Part shown: positions 36,555 to 44,831 of the stretch, in pieces
Numbering within the stretch: the stretch's first letter is position 1
Layout: each line of letters starts with the position of its first letter
Assembly: GCA_963826795.1 (NCBI GenBank)
Contig: CAWGYT010000018.1
Coordinates: 248,001-312,000, forward strand
From: CAWGYT01 sp963826795
GTDB lineage: Bacteria; Planctomycetota; Planctomycetia; Pirellulales; Pirellulaceae
Length of the DNA stretch: 64,000 bases
Direction of reading: 5' to 3'
Notes under the pieces: generated by a model
What the model saw: only the letters and a program-made list of their open reading frames with translations
Told to the model about the DNA's origin: nothing
Databases searched by the model: none
Made by a program: the position numbers and the translations under genes

Positions 36555-37036
36555 ATGATGAATGAGCTGGAGACGCATTCCCGACCCCCGGTCGGGCAGC
36601 TGCGAGGGAAGCCAGCCGCCAAGACGAATGTCAGCACGCAACTGGGCAAGTGCCTGGTGGTGTCGACGGATCGCGCGAAGCGGGAAATGATTTCTCTTGC
36701 AGCGACCGAAGCGGGTTGGGATACGATCGTCTGTGCCGACGAGCACAACGCGATGGCAGCCGTATTGCGAACCCGATTCGAGATGGCGTGGGTCGATTTG
36801 GAGGTCGCCCCCGACGACAGTCGGCATTTCGTGACCTCTGCCAGTCCGTTGCGGCGTTGCCGAACGTGTTGCTGGTCGTCTGCGGTCACGAGAATGACGC
36901 GAACGAAGAAATCTGGGCTCGTCAACTCGGCGTGTGGCTCTACCTGCCCGGCCTTTCACTGGATCACACCAGTGAGATCTCCCTGCTGTGCGAGCAAGCG
37001 CAGCTGGTGGCCGGCAGTTCGAGAGCTTCATCCTAG
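36555..37036 (+). CDS. Receiver-like protein, one frameshift
   Basis: About 160 residues starting at ATG 36555. The first frame covers a 30-residue N-tail and beta1-alpha3 of a CheY-like fold: CLVVSTDRAKREMISLAATEAG and FEMAWVDLEVAPDD. It then jumps near 36822 (one base lost in the cggcatttcg context) to the frame that continues FRDLCQSVAALPNVLLVVCGHEND and ends at 37036. The central Asp of WVDLE is in the phospho-acceptor position, but the usual N-terminal acidic pair is STD and the late Lys is not evident (GVWLYLPGLS), so signalling may be atypical. Flanked on both sides by the small GIHRRR proteins, which suggests a shared job. Confidence 0.6.
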
Positions 37037-37122
37037 GCGTTGCCAGTCAGCCCGCAGAGGTTCCATCCGAACGCCTCTCGACGGGGAGAGCGAAGGGTCC
37101 GCAAACACAGGGGGATTGAACG

Positions 37123-37299
37123 ATGAACAATCCAAGCTTCGGTCATGACGAGTTCCCGCCGAAGACCAAACCGATCGAGACCGATCCGAGACCAAGTTCA
37201 AGAAGCTGAAGCGGCCGATTCACGCCAGCAAGCGATCCGAAAACGCCGGAACGCTTGCACGGCATCCATCGCCGTCGCCGCCGGCGCATCGACTGGTAG
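37123..37299 (+). pseudogene. Second GIHRRR small protein, interrupted
   Basis: ATG 37123 opens MNNPSFGHDEFPPKTKP... and the same frame ends with TPERLHGIHRRRRRRIDW and TAG at 37299, matching the end of the 36038 protein. An in-frame TGA interrupts it at 37207-37209. The +1 frame between about 37190 and 37235 reads KFKKLKRPIHASK, which is more like the basic middle of the paralogue, so two compensating indels are likelier than a true nonsense codon. Total length of 59 codons equals that of its paralogue. Whether it is functional depends on sequence accuracy. Confidence 0.55.
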
Positions 37300-37345
37300 T
37301 CCAGGCGACTCGACGACGCATGACCGACTCAGCCGTCGCCGTTAG

Positions 37346-37385
37346 AACGGAGTGGACTCCTCCGCGAGTCTACTCCGTTTTTTTT
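37346..37385 (+). terminator. Intrinsic terminator
   Basis: aacggagtggactc (37346-37359), loop ctccgc, gagtctactccgtt (37366-37379) with one G-T pair, then eight T (37378-37385). It ends the plus-strand unit of GIHRRR and receiver-like genes and faces the convergent spoVG gene. Confidence 0.9.
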
Positions 37386-37438
37386 CGCGGCCTTCGGCCC
37401 TGCGCAGTTCAACTCGCTGCCGTGCGACATCGGCCGGC

Positions 37439-38022
37439 TTAGAAAATGCCTGCCCCAAATTCGTCGCTGCTCGTGATGCTTCGAGGCGTCGGATTCGTGA
37501 CTCGTGCCGCGGGACGGCGCCTTGTGAGGACCACGCGGCTCCGATTCGGCAGGTTCCACATGCGTGCGGTCAGGAAACTTGGCGACCGCCGATCGGTCCT
37601 TGTCGCACTCGTAGAAATCGTCGTAGCGGGAGACGTAGTCCGGTTCCTGCGCCCGCTGCTGCTCGGTGCGAAACTCCGCAATCACTCGCTGCTGAATCAT
37701 CTCGCGACAGGCCGAGTTGATCGGATGGGCGATGTCGGCGTACAGCTTGGCGCGTCCGTCCTGGTCCTTGACCGCCAGGTCGTCCTTCAGACGCAACCCG
37801 CATTGATTGCAGAAGGCCGCGCGGAGATGGTTCTTGCAGCCGCATTTCGGACAGTGTGCCGTCAGCTTGCGGCTGGGCATCGCCACGAACGGGCCATTGG
37901 ATCCTTCGATGATCTTCAAATCTCGGATCACAAAACAATCGTCGAAGGTGATCGAGCAGAAACCCTTGCAACCGGTCGTCGCTATCTTCCATCAGCTTGA
38001 TTCGAACCTCAGTGATCTCCAC
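37439..38022 (-). CDS. spoVG: SpoVG-family protein with zinc-ribbon insertion, frameshifted
   Basis: About 195 residues. GTG 38022 gives MEITEVRIKLMED, 7 bases after GAGGAG. A shift near 37962 (one extra base in tttctgc) restores CSITFDDCFVIRDLKIIEGSNG and FVAMPSRK, the SpoVG core. Between the core strands sits an insert CPKCGCKN...CNQCG (two CxxC-type pairs, a zinc ribbon), before YADIAHPINSACREMIQ, the conserved last part. A basic/acidic tail ends either at 37329 or, after another shift, in SSDEFGAGIF at 37439; the latter looks more natural. SpoVG binds DNA or RNA and tunes septation and virulence genes in other phyla. It overlaps the ispE end by 14 bases, the ispE-spoVG order known from Firmicutes. 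Confidence 0.75.
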
Positions 38023-38960
38023 GGCCACACTCCTCTAGTTTTGGCTCGCTCTGGATAAGACAGGCGGGCCGGTGGCCACCGATTGACGCAAAAGACTCGA
38101 CCTTCACACCGACTCCGGATTGCATCGGCCGCCACGCGGCATGTTTCCCGTTTCGACAGATGCCAAAATACGCACTGCCACTGCCACTCATTTGATGTCC
38201 CGAAAAGCGAGCTTATCGAATTGGGCAGCGATCGGTGGCATCCAAGGTGCCACCTCCGCGCCGCCGCCTGCAGGCGATTGAACATCCGGGGCGGCCAACG
38301 ACGCCCCGTGGGCATCTCGTGGGTCGGCGCCGGATCCGACTCGGCGCATCACTCGTGACCGCTCGTAAACCGCCGCCGTCGAAAGTCCTTGAGGAGGACG
38401 CAGGATGACAAAGTGAGGTCGCTCCCGAACTGCGAATCGGCTCGATCCGCTCGCCACGCCCACGGCACCAGCGCCGCATCGCCGTACAAGAAAAACGGCA
38501 CGTCGCTCCCCAGCTCCGCCGCCACTTCCGCTAACTGGGGCGCCGACCAATGAAGTTCCCACAGCAAATTCGCGCCCACCAGGCCGCCGCGGCATCACTC
38601 GATCCGCCGCCCAGCCCCGCCGCCGCAGGAATTCGCTTGCAGAGCTGGCGTTCATCCCGCAGGACACACCTGACTGCTCGCGAAGCAGCTCCACCGCACG
38701 GACGACCAGGTTCGATTCGGCCGATGGCAGTTCGCCCAAAGAACCGTTCGTCGGGCAACCCCGGCCGCCCAGGCCGACTTCAACGCAATCCGTCCATCCG
38801 CGCGAGGCGACAAACAAAGCGTGTCGAAGAGACCGATCGGAACCATGAGCGTTTCAATTTCATGATAGCCGTCCGCTCGCCGACCCAACACCTCTAGATA
38901 AAGGTTGAGCTTCGCCGGCGTCCAAATCTCGATTCGCGTCCTGCGACGGTGGACATACAT
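38009..38960 (-). CDS. ispE: 4-diphosphocytidyl-2-C-methyl-D-erythritol kinase, several frameshifts
   Basis: Pieces in three frames together make a full GHMP kinase of about 315 residues. N-terminus WTPAKLNLYLEVLGRRADGYHEIETLM (substrate site, Lys and Asn of AKLN), ATP loop IPAAAGLGGGSSDAAAA, then WELHWSAPQLAEVAAELGSDVPFFLYGDAA, and the third motif MSGSGSAYFGIC near the end, stop at 38009. Breaks fall near 38770, 38690, 38580, 38400 and 38190. IspE phosphorylates CDP-methylerythritol in the MEP isoprenoid pathway, an essential step, which makes sequence error the likelier cause of the breaks. Upstream partner of spoVG. Confidence 0.78.
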
Positions 38961-39330
38961 GGCAAGCCTGCATAGTGAACGGGTCGGGATTCCATCCCAA
39001 ACGTGGAAGTGCGCGGTGCCCTCGATGTTCCGGACTCGTGAATTCTAGCGGGTTCGCAAACAGAATCTCGCTGAATTCTAATCGGGAGGTCGAGGCGGTC
39101 AACATCACCCCCGCTCGCGACCGCCGTACAGCTTAACTGAAACGCGCGCCCGGCGTACGCTCGAAACTCGCCCCAACCGCGAAGCCGAGGCCGCGGGCGT
39201 CGGCCCCGCAAAAAAAAAGACGATGCGTCAGCCATAGCTCACTTTCACTCGGCTACGGTGACGAACTAAGCTCTTGGTTTGTGCCCGTCCCCACTTTGCA
39301 CAGATTGAGCCCTTCAAAACGGAAAGCCGC
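38961..39330. other. Divergent intergenic region
   Basis: About 370 bases between divergent ispE and DUF368 genes. Contains an A-run (39209-39216) and must hold both promoters; no specific element was recognised. Confidence 0.45.
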
Positions 39331-40359
39331 ATGTTCCCCCCAGAAAACACAGTCCGCGAGAAGCACCCCGTCTACCTGTTCATCACAGGCTTATGCATGG
39401 GTGCCGCGGACGTCGTGCCGGGCGTGTCGGGCGGGACGATGGCCTTCATTCTGGGAGTCTACCGACCGCTGCTCGAGGCGATTCAGGCGTTTAATTGGCC
39501 GATGCTGCGGGAACTGCGGCGAGGGCACTTCGGAGCGGCCATACGCCGCATCCCGTTTCGCTTTCTCATTCCCTTGGGACTGGGCATTGTGACGTCGATC
39601 CTGAGCCTGGCTGAGCTGCTGACGTATCTGATGGAGCAGCATGAGGCCCTTCTGTTCTCCTTTTTCTTCGGGCTTGTCGCAGCGTCGATCCTCGCACTCG
39701 GAGTCCGCCATCGCTGGACGCGGTCCAACGGCGCGGCCGGCCTCGTCGGGGCGGCCGTCGCATACTGGATCGTTGGCCTGGTTCCGGCCGACCCGGGTCA
39801 CTCGCCCTGGGTGCTGTTCGCGAGTGGGGCCTTGGCGATTTGCGCCATGATCTTGCCCGGGATTTCGGGCTCATTCGTGCTCCTGATCTTGGGCCAGTAC
39901 GCCTACTGCGTCAGCTCCCTCGCTCAGCTAATCGACAGCGTGCGTCTCGCCGATGTCCGGGGAGCGGCAGCGATCTTATGCGGAACCGTTCTGCCCGTCG
40001 GCTTCGGCGCCGGACTGGGGCTGGCGGCATTTTCCCGCGTCCTGAACTGGCTGTTGGCCCGGCAAGGTCCGGCGACGATCGCCCTCATGATCGGCTTTAT
40101 GGCGGGGTCACTTCGTCGGATCTGGCCTTACAAAATCTACCTGGAGTTCGGCACCGATCGACACGGCCACCCGATCCCGCTGCGTTGGCAGAATACGCTT
40201 CCAGCCACCGGCGACGAGACGATCTTCGCCGCGTGTGGACTTTGTCTGCTGGCGTTCGTGTTGCTGAGTTTGATCGACCATCTGGCCGACCGACGCAACC
40301 CGCTGGTGCTTTTGCTGACGCAGGGACGATTGACGGCGGTGCCGACGGCAAAGACCTAG
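39331..40359 (+). CDS. popT: DUF368 membrane protein, undecaprenyl-phosphate translocase (PopT family)
   Basis: 342 residues from ATG 39331 (MFPPENT); earlier in-frame codons lack support. A short polar N-tail, then about eight or more transmembrane helices. The DUF368 signature FITGLCMGAADVVPGVSGGTMAFILGVY (about 15-42) and its second copy GALAICAMILPGISGSFVLLILGQY in the middle form the inverted-repeat pair typical of the family. Members were shown to return undecaprenyl phosphate to the inner leaflet for cell-wall and polysaccharide synthesis. Fits the DgkA and glycosyltransferase genes elsewhere in the window. Its TAG overlaps the rarA stop on the other strand (ctag). Confidence 0.88.
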   Translation: MFPPENTVREKHPVYLFITGLCMGAADVVPGVSGGTMAFILGVYRPLLEAIQAFNWPMLRELRRGHFGAAIRRIPFRFLIPLGLGIVTSILSLAELLTYLMEQHEALLFSFFFGLVAASILALGVRHRWTRSNGAAGLVGAAVAYWIVGLVPADPGHSPWVLFASGALAICAMILPGISGSFVLLILGQYAYCVSSLAQLIDSVRLADVRGAAAILCGTVLPVGFGAGLGLAAFSRVLNWLLARQGPATIALMIGFMAGSLRRIWPYKIYLEFGTDRHGHPIPLRWQNTLPATGDETIFAACGLCLLAFVLLSLIDHLADRRNPLVLLLTQGRLTAVPTAKT

Positions 40360-41684
40360 GCGTCGTCCGAATCGAGCTCGCGCAATTGACGGCGGAACTG
40401 GGCAACTCGGTCCGCCAATTCGGACTCGAAGCCGCGGCGGACGGGGTGGTAGTACTGACGGTCGACGCCCAGGTATTCCTGAGCGACGATGCCATCCTCG
40501 CTCTCGTGGGCGGACCGATAGCCCGCTCCGTGGCCCAGCCGTTCAGCGCCCCGATAGTGACCGTCTCGCAAGTGGCGCGGCACCGGGATCAATCGTCCTT
40601 CGCGGACATCCCGCCGAGCATCCCCGATGGCAATCGTCGCCGCGTTCGACTTGGGTGCGCAGGCCAGGTAGGCCACGGTTTGGGCAAGCGTCAGCTGGCA
40701 CTCGGGCAGGCCGACAAACTCGCACGCCTGCAGCGCCGCGGTGGCCAGCGGCAAGGCGTGCGGATCGGCATTCCCTACGTCTTCGCTGGCGAGAATGACG
40801 AGCCGGCGACAAAGAAATCGCACGTCCTCTCCCGCCTCCAGCATCCGAGCCAACCAGTAAAGCCCCGCGTCCACGTCACTCCCGCGGATGCTCTTAATCA
40901 AGGCGCTGGCACAATCGAAGTGGTCGTCGCCGGTGGCGTCGTATTGAACGGCCTTCCGTTGCACGGATTCAGCGGCCAGCTCTCTCGTCAGTCGGACCGG
41001 CCGCTCGCTGGTTGATAAGACGGCCACTTCCAAGGCCGCCAGGGCTCGCCGTGCGTCTCCATCCGACACCTCGGCCAGATAGGACAACGCCCCCGGCTCC
41101 GCCGTGACCGGAATGCGCCCCAAGCCGCGCTCGGAATCCTCCAACGCCCGCCGCAAGAGTAACTCGACGTCGGCCACCGAGAGCGGTTCGAATTGAAAAA
41201 TTTGGCTCCGACTGACCAGGGCCGAATTGACCGCAAAGAAAGGATTGGCGGTGGTCGCCCCCACCAGCACGACCACGCCATCCTCCACGTCCTGCAGCAA
41301 GGCGTCCTGCTGAGCGCGATTGAAACGATGGATCTCGTCGACGAATAACAAAGTCCTGCGTCCGGAGCCGGCCAATTCGTCCCCTGCTTCGGTCAGCAAC
41401 TCACGCAGCTCTTTGACGCCGCTGGTCACCGCGTTGAGTGTCGCGAAGCGAGCACTGGATTCCTGGGCGAGCAGTTGGGCGAGCGTCGTCTTGCCGGTGC
41501 CGGGGGGACCGTAGAACAAGAGACTGGTCAGTCGATCCGCCTGCAGCAGCCGCCGCAACAGCTTGCCTTCACCCAAGAAATGCTGCTGGCCCACAAACTC
41601 ATCCAGCCGGCGCGGACGCATCCGGGCCGCCAAGGGTTTGGCCCGCTCCAGGTGACCGCGCTCGATGGCTTCGAACAATGACAT
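40356..41684 (-). CDS. rarA: Replication-associated recombination protein A (AAA+ ATPase)
   Basis: 442 residues from ATG 41684; the frame is open much further upstream (to 42404) but that part is antisense to another gene. Walker A GPPGTGKTT at about 59-67, Walker B LLFVDEIHRF near 118, sensor ATTANPFFAVNSAL and arginine finger region LVSRSQIFQF. The C-terminal clamp-loader-like oligomerisation domain has DHFDCASALIKSIRGSDVDAGLYWLARML and ASEDVGNADP, both diagnostic of RarA/MgsA/WRNIP1. It acts at stalled replication forks. Length is normal. Confidence 0.95.
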   Translation of the reverse strand: MSLFEAIERGHLERAKPLAARMRPRRLDEFVGQQHFLGEGKLLRRLLQADRLTSLLFYGPPGTGKTTLAQLLAQESSARFATLNAVTSGVKELRELLTEAGDELAGSGRRTLLFVDEIHRFNRAQQDALLQDVEDGVVVLVGATTANPFFAVNSALVSRSQIFQFEPLSVADVELLLRRALEDSERGLGRIPVTAEPGALSYLAEVSDGDARRALAALEVAVLSTSERPVRLTRELAAESVQRKAVQYDATGDDHFDCASALIKSIRGSDVDAGLYWLARMLEAGEDVRFLCRRLVILASEDVGNADPHALPLATAALQACEFVGLPECQLTLAQTVAYLACAPKSNAATIAIGDARRDVREGRLIPVPRHLRDGHYRGAERLGHGAGYRSAHESEDGIVAQEYLGVDRQYYHPVRRGFESELADRVAQFRRQLRELDSDDA

Positions 41685-41776
41685 CGGAATCTGCTCTTGG
41701 GTTAAAACGGCGTCGCGGTCAAAGTCGCGGTCCGAACGGGGCGATAGGCGCGATCCAACAAGGGGCCGAACCCGAC

Positions 41777-42856
41777 TCAAAACAAACGCAGCTGCCCACG
41801 ACGGGGACGCGGCGGTTGAAAGTCGGCCGTGTTCAGTTGCGGCATGTCCGCCTGCAACTCGTAACGCTGCGCAAACACCCGAAACGTGGCCGCCACCTGC
41901 TCGGCCCACAAGCCGCTGCCACGCATCCGGCGACCGAACTGGGAATCGTTCCACTGCCCGTCCCGAACCGCCTGGATCCGTCGTTCGACCCGCCGTGCTC
42001 GATCCGGATACCGCAATCGCAACCAATCCAGGAAAACCGGCCGAACCGTCTGCGGCAAACGCAGCATGACGTAGCCCGCCCGCTGCGTCCCCTGCTCGCG
42101 AGCTTGCCGCAGAATCTCGGGAATCTCGTGATCGTTGAGTCCGGGAATCACCGGAGCCACCATGACTTGCGTCGAAACGCCCGCGTCGGTCAACTGCCGC
42201 AGGGCCTTCAGCCGCGCCGCGGGACAACTCGTGCGCGGTTCCATTCGGCGCGTCAAGGTTTGATCCAGGCTGGTGAGACTCAACGCAACATGCACCAAGC
42301 GATCGGCCGCCATCGTGCGCAAGAGATCCAAATCGCGGGTCACGAGCGAATTCTTGGTGACGATCAGGACCGGCTGCCTCGACTCGCAGGCGACCTGCAG
42401 ACACCCGCGCGTCAATTCAAAACGACGCTCGGCGGGTTGATAACAATCGGTGACTCCCGAAAACATGATCGGCTCGGGAACCCACGCCTCCCGTCCGAGC
42501 CACTCGCGAAAGAGTTCCGGAGCGTGATGCTTGACGAGAATCTTGGTTTCGAAATCCAGCCCGGCGTCCCAGCCCAGGTATTCATGCGTGGGGCGCGCGT
42601 AGCAGTAGCTGCAGCCATGAGCACACCCACGGTACGGATTCAAGCTATACCGAAATCCAACGTCGGGACTGGCATTCTCCGTCACCACGTTTCGCGACTC
42701 ATCCGCGAAATAGACCGTGGCCGGATTCTCCTCGACACCAGGTTCGGGCTGGTAGTCGATCCGCTCCCACCGCTTGGGCGGGCGCATTTGTGCTCCGCGC
42801 CCTGCGATTGCAGGACGGGCGGCTGACGCCGGCGTGAAATCCCCCCTCGACGACAC
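41777..42856 (-). CDS. PA0069-family radical SAM protein (SplB-like)
   Basis: 359 residues from GTG 42856, 8 bases after GAGGAG. The cluster motif is C78-AHG-C82-SY-C85 in NPYRGCAHGCSYCYARPTHEY, the exact pattern of this family, followed by FETKILVKHHAPEL, SGVTDCYQPAERRFELTRGCLQV, TKNSLVTRDLDLL and APVIPGLNDHEIPEIL. The enzyme class is related to spore photoproduct lyase, but this branch has no established substrate. Stand-alone; 92 bases upstream of rarA on the same strand and possibly co-transcribed with it. Confidence 0.88.
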   Translation of the reverse strand: MSSRGDFTPASAARPAIAGRGAQMRPPKRWERIDYQPEPGVEENPATVYFADESRNVVTENASPDVGFRYSLNPYRGCAHGCSYCYARPTHEYLGWDAGLDFETKILVKHHAPELFREWLGREAWVPEPIMFSGVTDCYQPAERRFELTRGCLQVACESRQPVLIVTKNSLVTRDLDLLRTMAADRLVHVALSLTSLDQTLTRRMEPRTSCPAARLKALRQLTDAGVSTQVMVAPVIPGLNDHEIPEILRQAREQGTQRAGYVMLRLPQTVRPVFLDWLRLRYPDRARRVERRIQAVRDGQWNDSQFGRRMRGSGLWAEQVAATFRVFAQRYELQADMPQLNTADFQPPRPRRGQLRLF

Positions 42857-43435
42857 GCGGTTCGCTCCTCATTGAAATCGCTTCACTATCGCGTGCCCCG
42901 AGCCCGACCAAACGGCCTTCGGGATACAACGCTGCCGCGCAATGTAACCCACTACTGAACATGCGCCCAGTCGGAGCAAGATACTTCCGAGGGCGAGCCG
43001 TGAGCTCAACCGCGCGGAGCCGCGTCGGCATCGCGCATGGCTTGAGGCGCGTCCTGCACGGTTGATGGCCATTCACTCTCACGTCACTTGCAGCCGCAAC
43101 ACCGCTCAAGCTACAACCGAATCCGTTCGCGTCGTCGTGAGCGTTGACATCAGATTTGGTATCTCGAGGCAGTTCGAAACGAGGTTACCGAAGTCGCCTT
43201 TGTCAAGCCCTCGCAAGGCCATCGCGTGTGACGATTCCGCAAATTATTTGGATCCACGAATGTCCCTTGGTTGGCCGCGCGACGCGTGATTATAATAGCG
43301 CCTTTGCGTCGCGGATTTGGAGCCTCACAGGATCGGGAATCCACCAGCACGTTTGAAAATCCACCATCACCTTGAATTCGCCGATGAGGTTGACTTCGCC
43401 GAGGTCTCAACTCGTCGATCCTGGAGAATGATTCG
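42857..43435. other. Intergenic region
   Basis: About 580 bases between divergent radical SAM and DUF2617-like genes. The only clear element is the promoter at 43267-43296. Short frames here show no start signals or motifs. Confidence 0.5.
43267..43296 (+). promoter_or_regulatory. Sigma-70-type promoter
   Basis: TTGGTT (43267-43272), 18-base spacer, perfect TATAAT (43291-43296). Predicted start near 43303, 130 bases before the DUF2617-like gene. Confidence 0.6.
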
Positions 43436-43977
43436 TTGCCTGTTGTTCGTCCCAAAGTCGCTGAGTTGGTGTTTCAACTCTACGGTCGCCCGTTGCACCC
43501 GGAATTGTTCGAGGTGCATCAGACACGTACGGTTGAGCGGGGAGGCTATCAGGCCAAAGCCCAGATCACAAGCGCCGGTCACTTGGTGACGTGGCGATAT
43601 CAGGGGATCACCCTCGCGGAAGTCGCCGCGGCCGCGAATCATCCGCTCCCGCAGCGCCGCCGCTTGATCTCGCATCGTCTGCAAGGCGATCGCAAAGATG
43701 CCTTGGAATGTCGCGGTGGCTGTACCTATCAGGTCAATTTTCAACTCGAACCGCTCGACCCCGCGCTGTTCTGGTCTTTCCAGCAACAGCTGATTCAGGA
43801 CGGCCAACGCAAGGGGATGCTGCATACGTTCGATGCCAGCGGTCGAGTGCCGCTGGGGGCGATCAGCTACATCAATCTCGAGGCGCGGATCGAAGCCTGC
43901 TGGTCCAGGCGTTTCACACGTTCCCTGACGACAACGCGATTGTTAAGAGCCAGTCCGTGTTTCGACTTCCGGGCTGA
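43436..43977 (+). CDS. DUF2617-like conserved protein, one frameshift
   Basis: About 180 residues. The best start is TTG 43436, with GGAG about 9 bases upstream, giving MPVVRPKVAELVFQLYGRPLHPELF. A compact alpha/beta protein: GGYQAKAQITSAGHLVTWRYQG, LPQRRRLISHRLQGDR, CTYQVNFQLE, and GAISYINLEARIEA. The frame then breaks near 43895 (one c missing in gaagcctgctgg) and continues LLVQAFHTFPDDNAIVKSQSVFRLPG to TGA at 43977. The whole resembles a conserved planctomycete family assigned, tentatively, to DUF2617. No catalytic motif is obvious. It ends 35 bases inside the convergent hydrolase gene. Confidence 0.65.
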
Positions 43978-44773
43978 GTCCCAGAAACGTTCGGATGGCT
44001 CGGTTCACGGCGGCGGGATTCTCCAGCGGAGCCAGGTGGCCGGCAGCGGGAATTTCAACGTAAGTGGCGTGAGCGAGACGAGCGGCCATTTGCTGCATCT
44101 CGCCAGGCGGCGTGACCTGATCCTCGGCACCACACAGAACCAGTGCGGGGCAGGAGATCTGGGGCAACAGGTCGTTCACGTCCGGACGCGCGGCCATCCC
44201 GCGTTGCGCGGCCGCCAAGGTAGCGACCGGAGTGGATGTCATCACTTGCAACGTCTGCGCAACGCGCTGCGGCATGCGCTGCAAGTTCACCGGCGCGAAC
44301 AGTTTTTGAAGCATCTCTTCGGTGGCCGGGCGGGGGCCTTCCCGCAAAACTCGCTCGGCGAAGTAACGCCGCCCCTGAGCCACCTGTTCCGAGTCGGCGC
44401 TGGACCGGGTGTCGCACAGAATCAACGCCGACATGCGGGCGGCGAACTGCCTCCAAAATTGCCAGGCGACATAGCCCCCCATCGAAAGCCCGACGAAGGT
44501 GACGGGGTCGCTCACGTGCAGCGCATCGAGCAAGTCGGCCAGATCTTGAGCGAGCAACATCATGGAAAGCTCGTCCGTCGGGTTGACCGGATCACTCCCA
44601 CCAAAGCCCCGCAGGTCGGGAGCAATCACGCGGCATTCGCGCGACAGGTCATGAATCTGATCGGCCCACATGGTGTGGTCGAGCGGAAAGCCATGAACCA
44701 ACAGCAGCACCGGACCGTGCCCGAGATCTTCCATCTGCAGCGTCACGTGCTGCGTCACGACGCGTCGCATCAT
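43943..44773 (-). CDS. Alpha/beta hydrolase
   Basis: 276 residues from ATG 44773 (GAGGAG about 7 bases upstream). Complete catalytic triad: nucleophile Ser97 in FVGLSMGGYVAW, Asp in LCGAEDQVTPP (about 217), and His in PAAGHLAPLENP (about 247). Oxyanion motif LLVHGFPLDHTMW near residue 25. Length and motifs match small esterase/lactonase-type enzymes such as 3-oxoadipate enol-lactonase or BioH-like hydrolases. Substrate unknown. The last 35 bases overlap the convergent DUF2617-like gene. Confidence 0.88.
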   Translation of the reverse strand: MMRRVVTQHVTLQMEDLGHGPVLLLVHGFPLDHTMWADQIHDLSRECRVIAPDLRGFGGSDPVNPTDELSMMLLAQDLADLLDALHVSDPVTFVGLSMGGYVAWQFWRQFAARMSALILCDTRSSADSEQVAQGRRYFAERVLREGPRPATEEMLQKLFAPVNLQRMPQRVAQTLQVMTSTPVATLAAAQRGMAARPDVNDLLPQISCPALVLCGAEDQVTPPGEMQQMAARLAHATYVEIPAAGHLAPLENPAAVNRAIRTFLGLSPEVETRTGS

Positions 44774-44831
44774 CCTGGGGCTCCTCTTCCCGCGCTCTCA
44801 CGCGCGACTCGCTCAAGGTCGCTCGGCCGCG

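Noticed and set aside
37207..37209. In-frame TGA in the second GIHRRR protein as another selenocysteine codon
   Set aside because: No redox motif around it and no suitable hairpin was noticed; a +1-shifted basic segment explains it better as two compensating indels.
41686..42404. Upstream extension of rarA to 42404
   Set aside because: The extra residues are antisense to the radical SAM gene and lack homology to RarA; ATG 41684 starts at the usual place.
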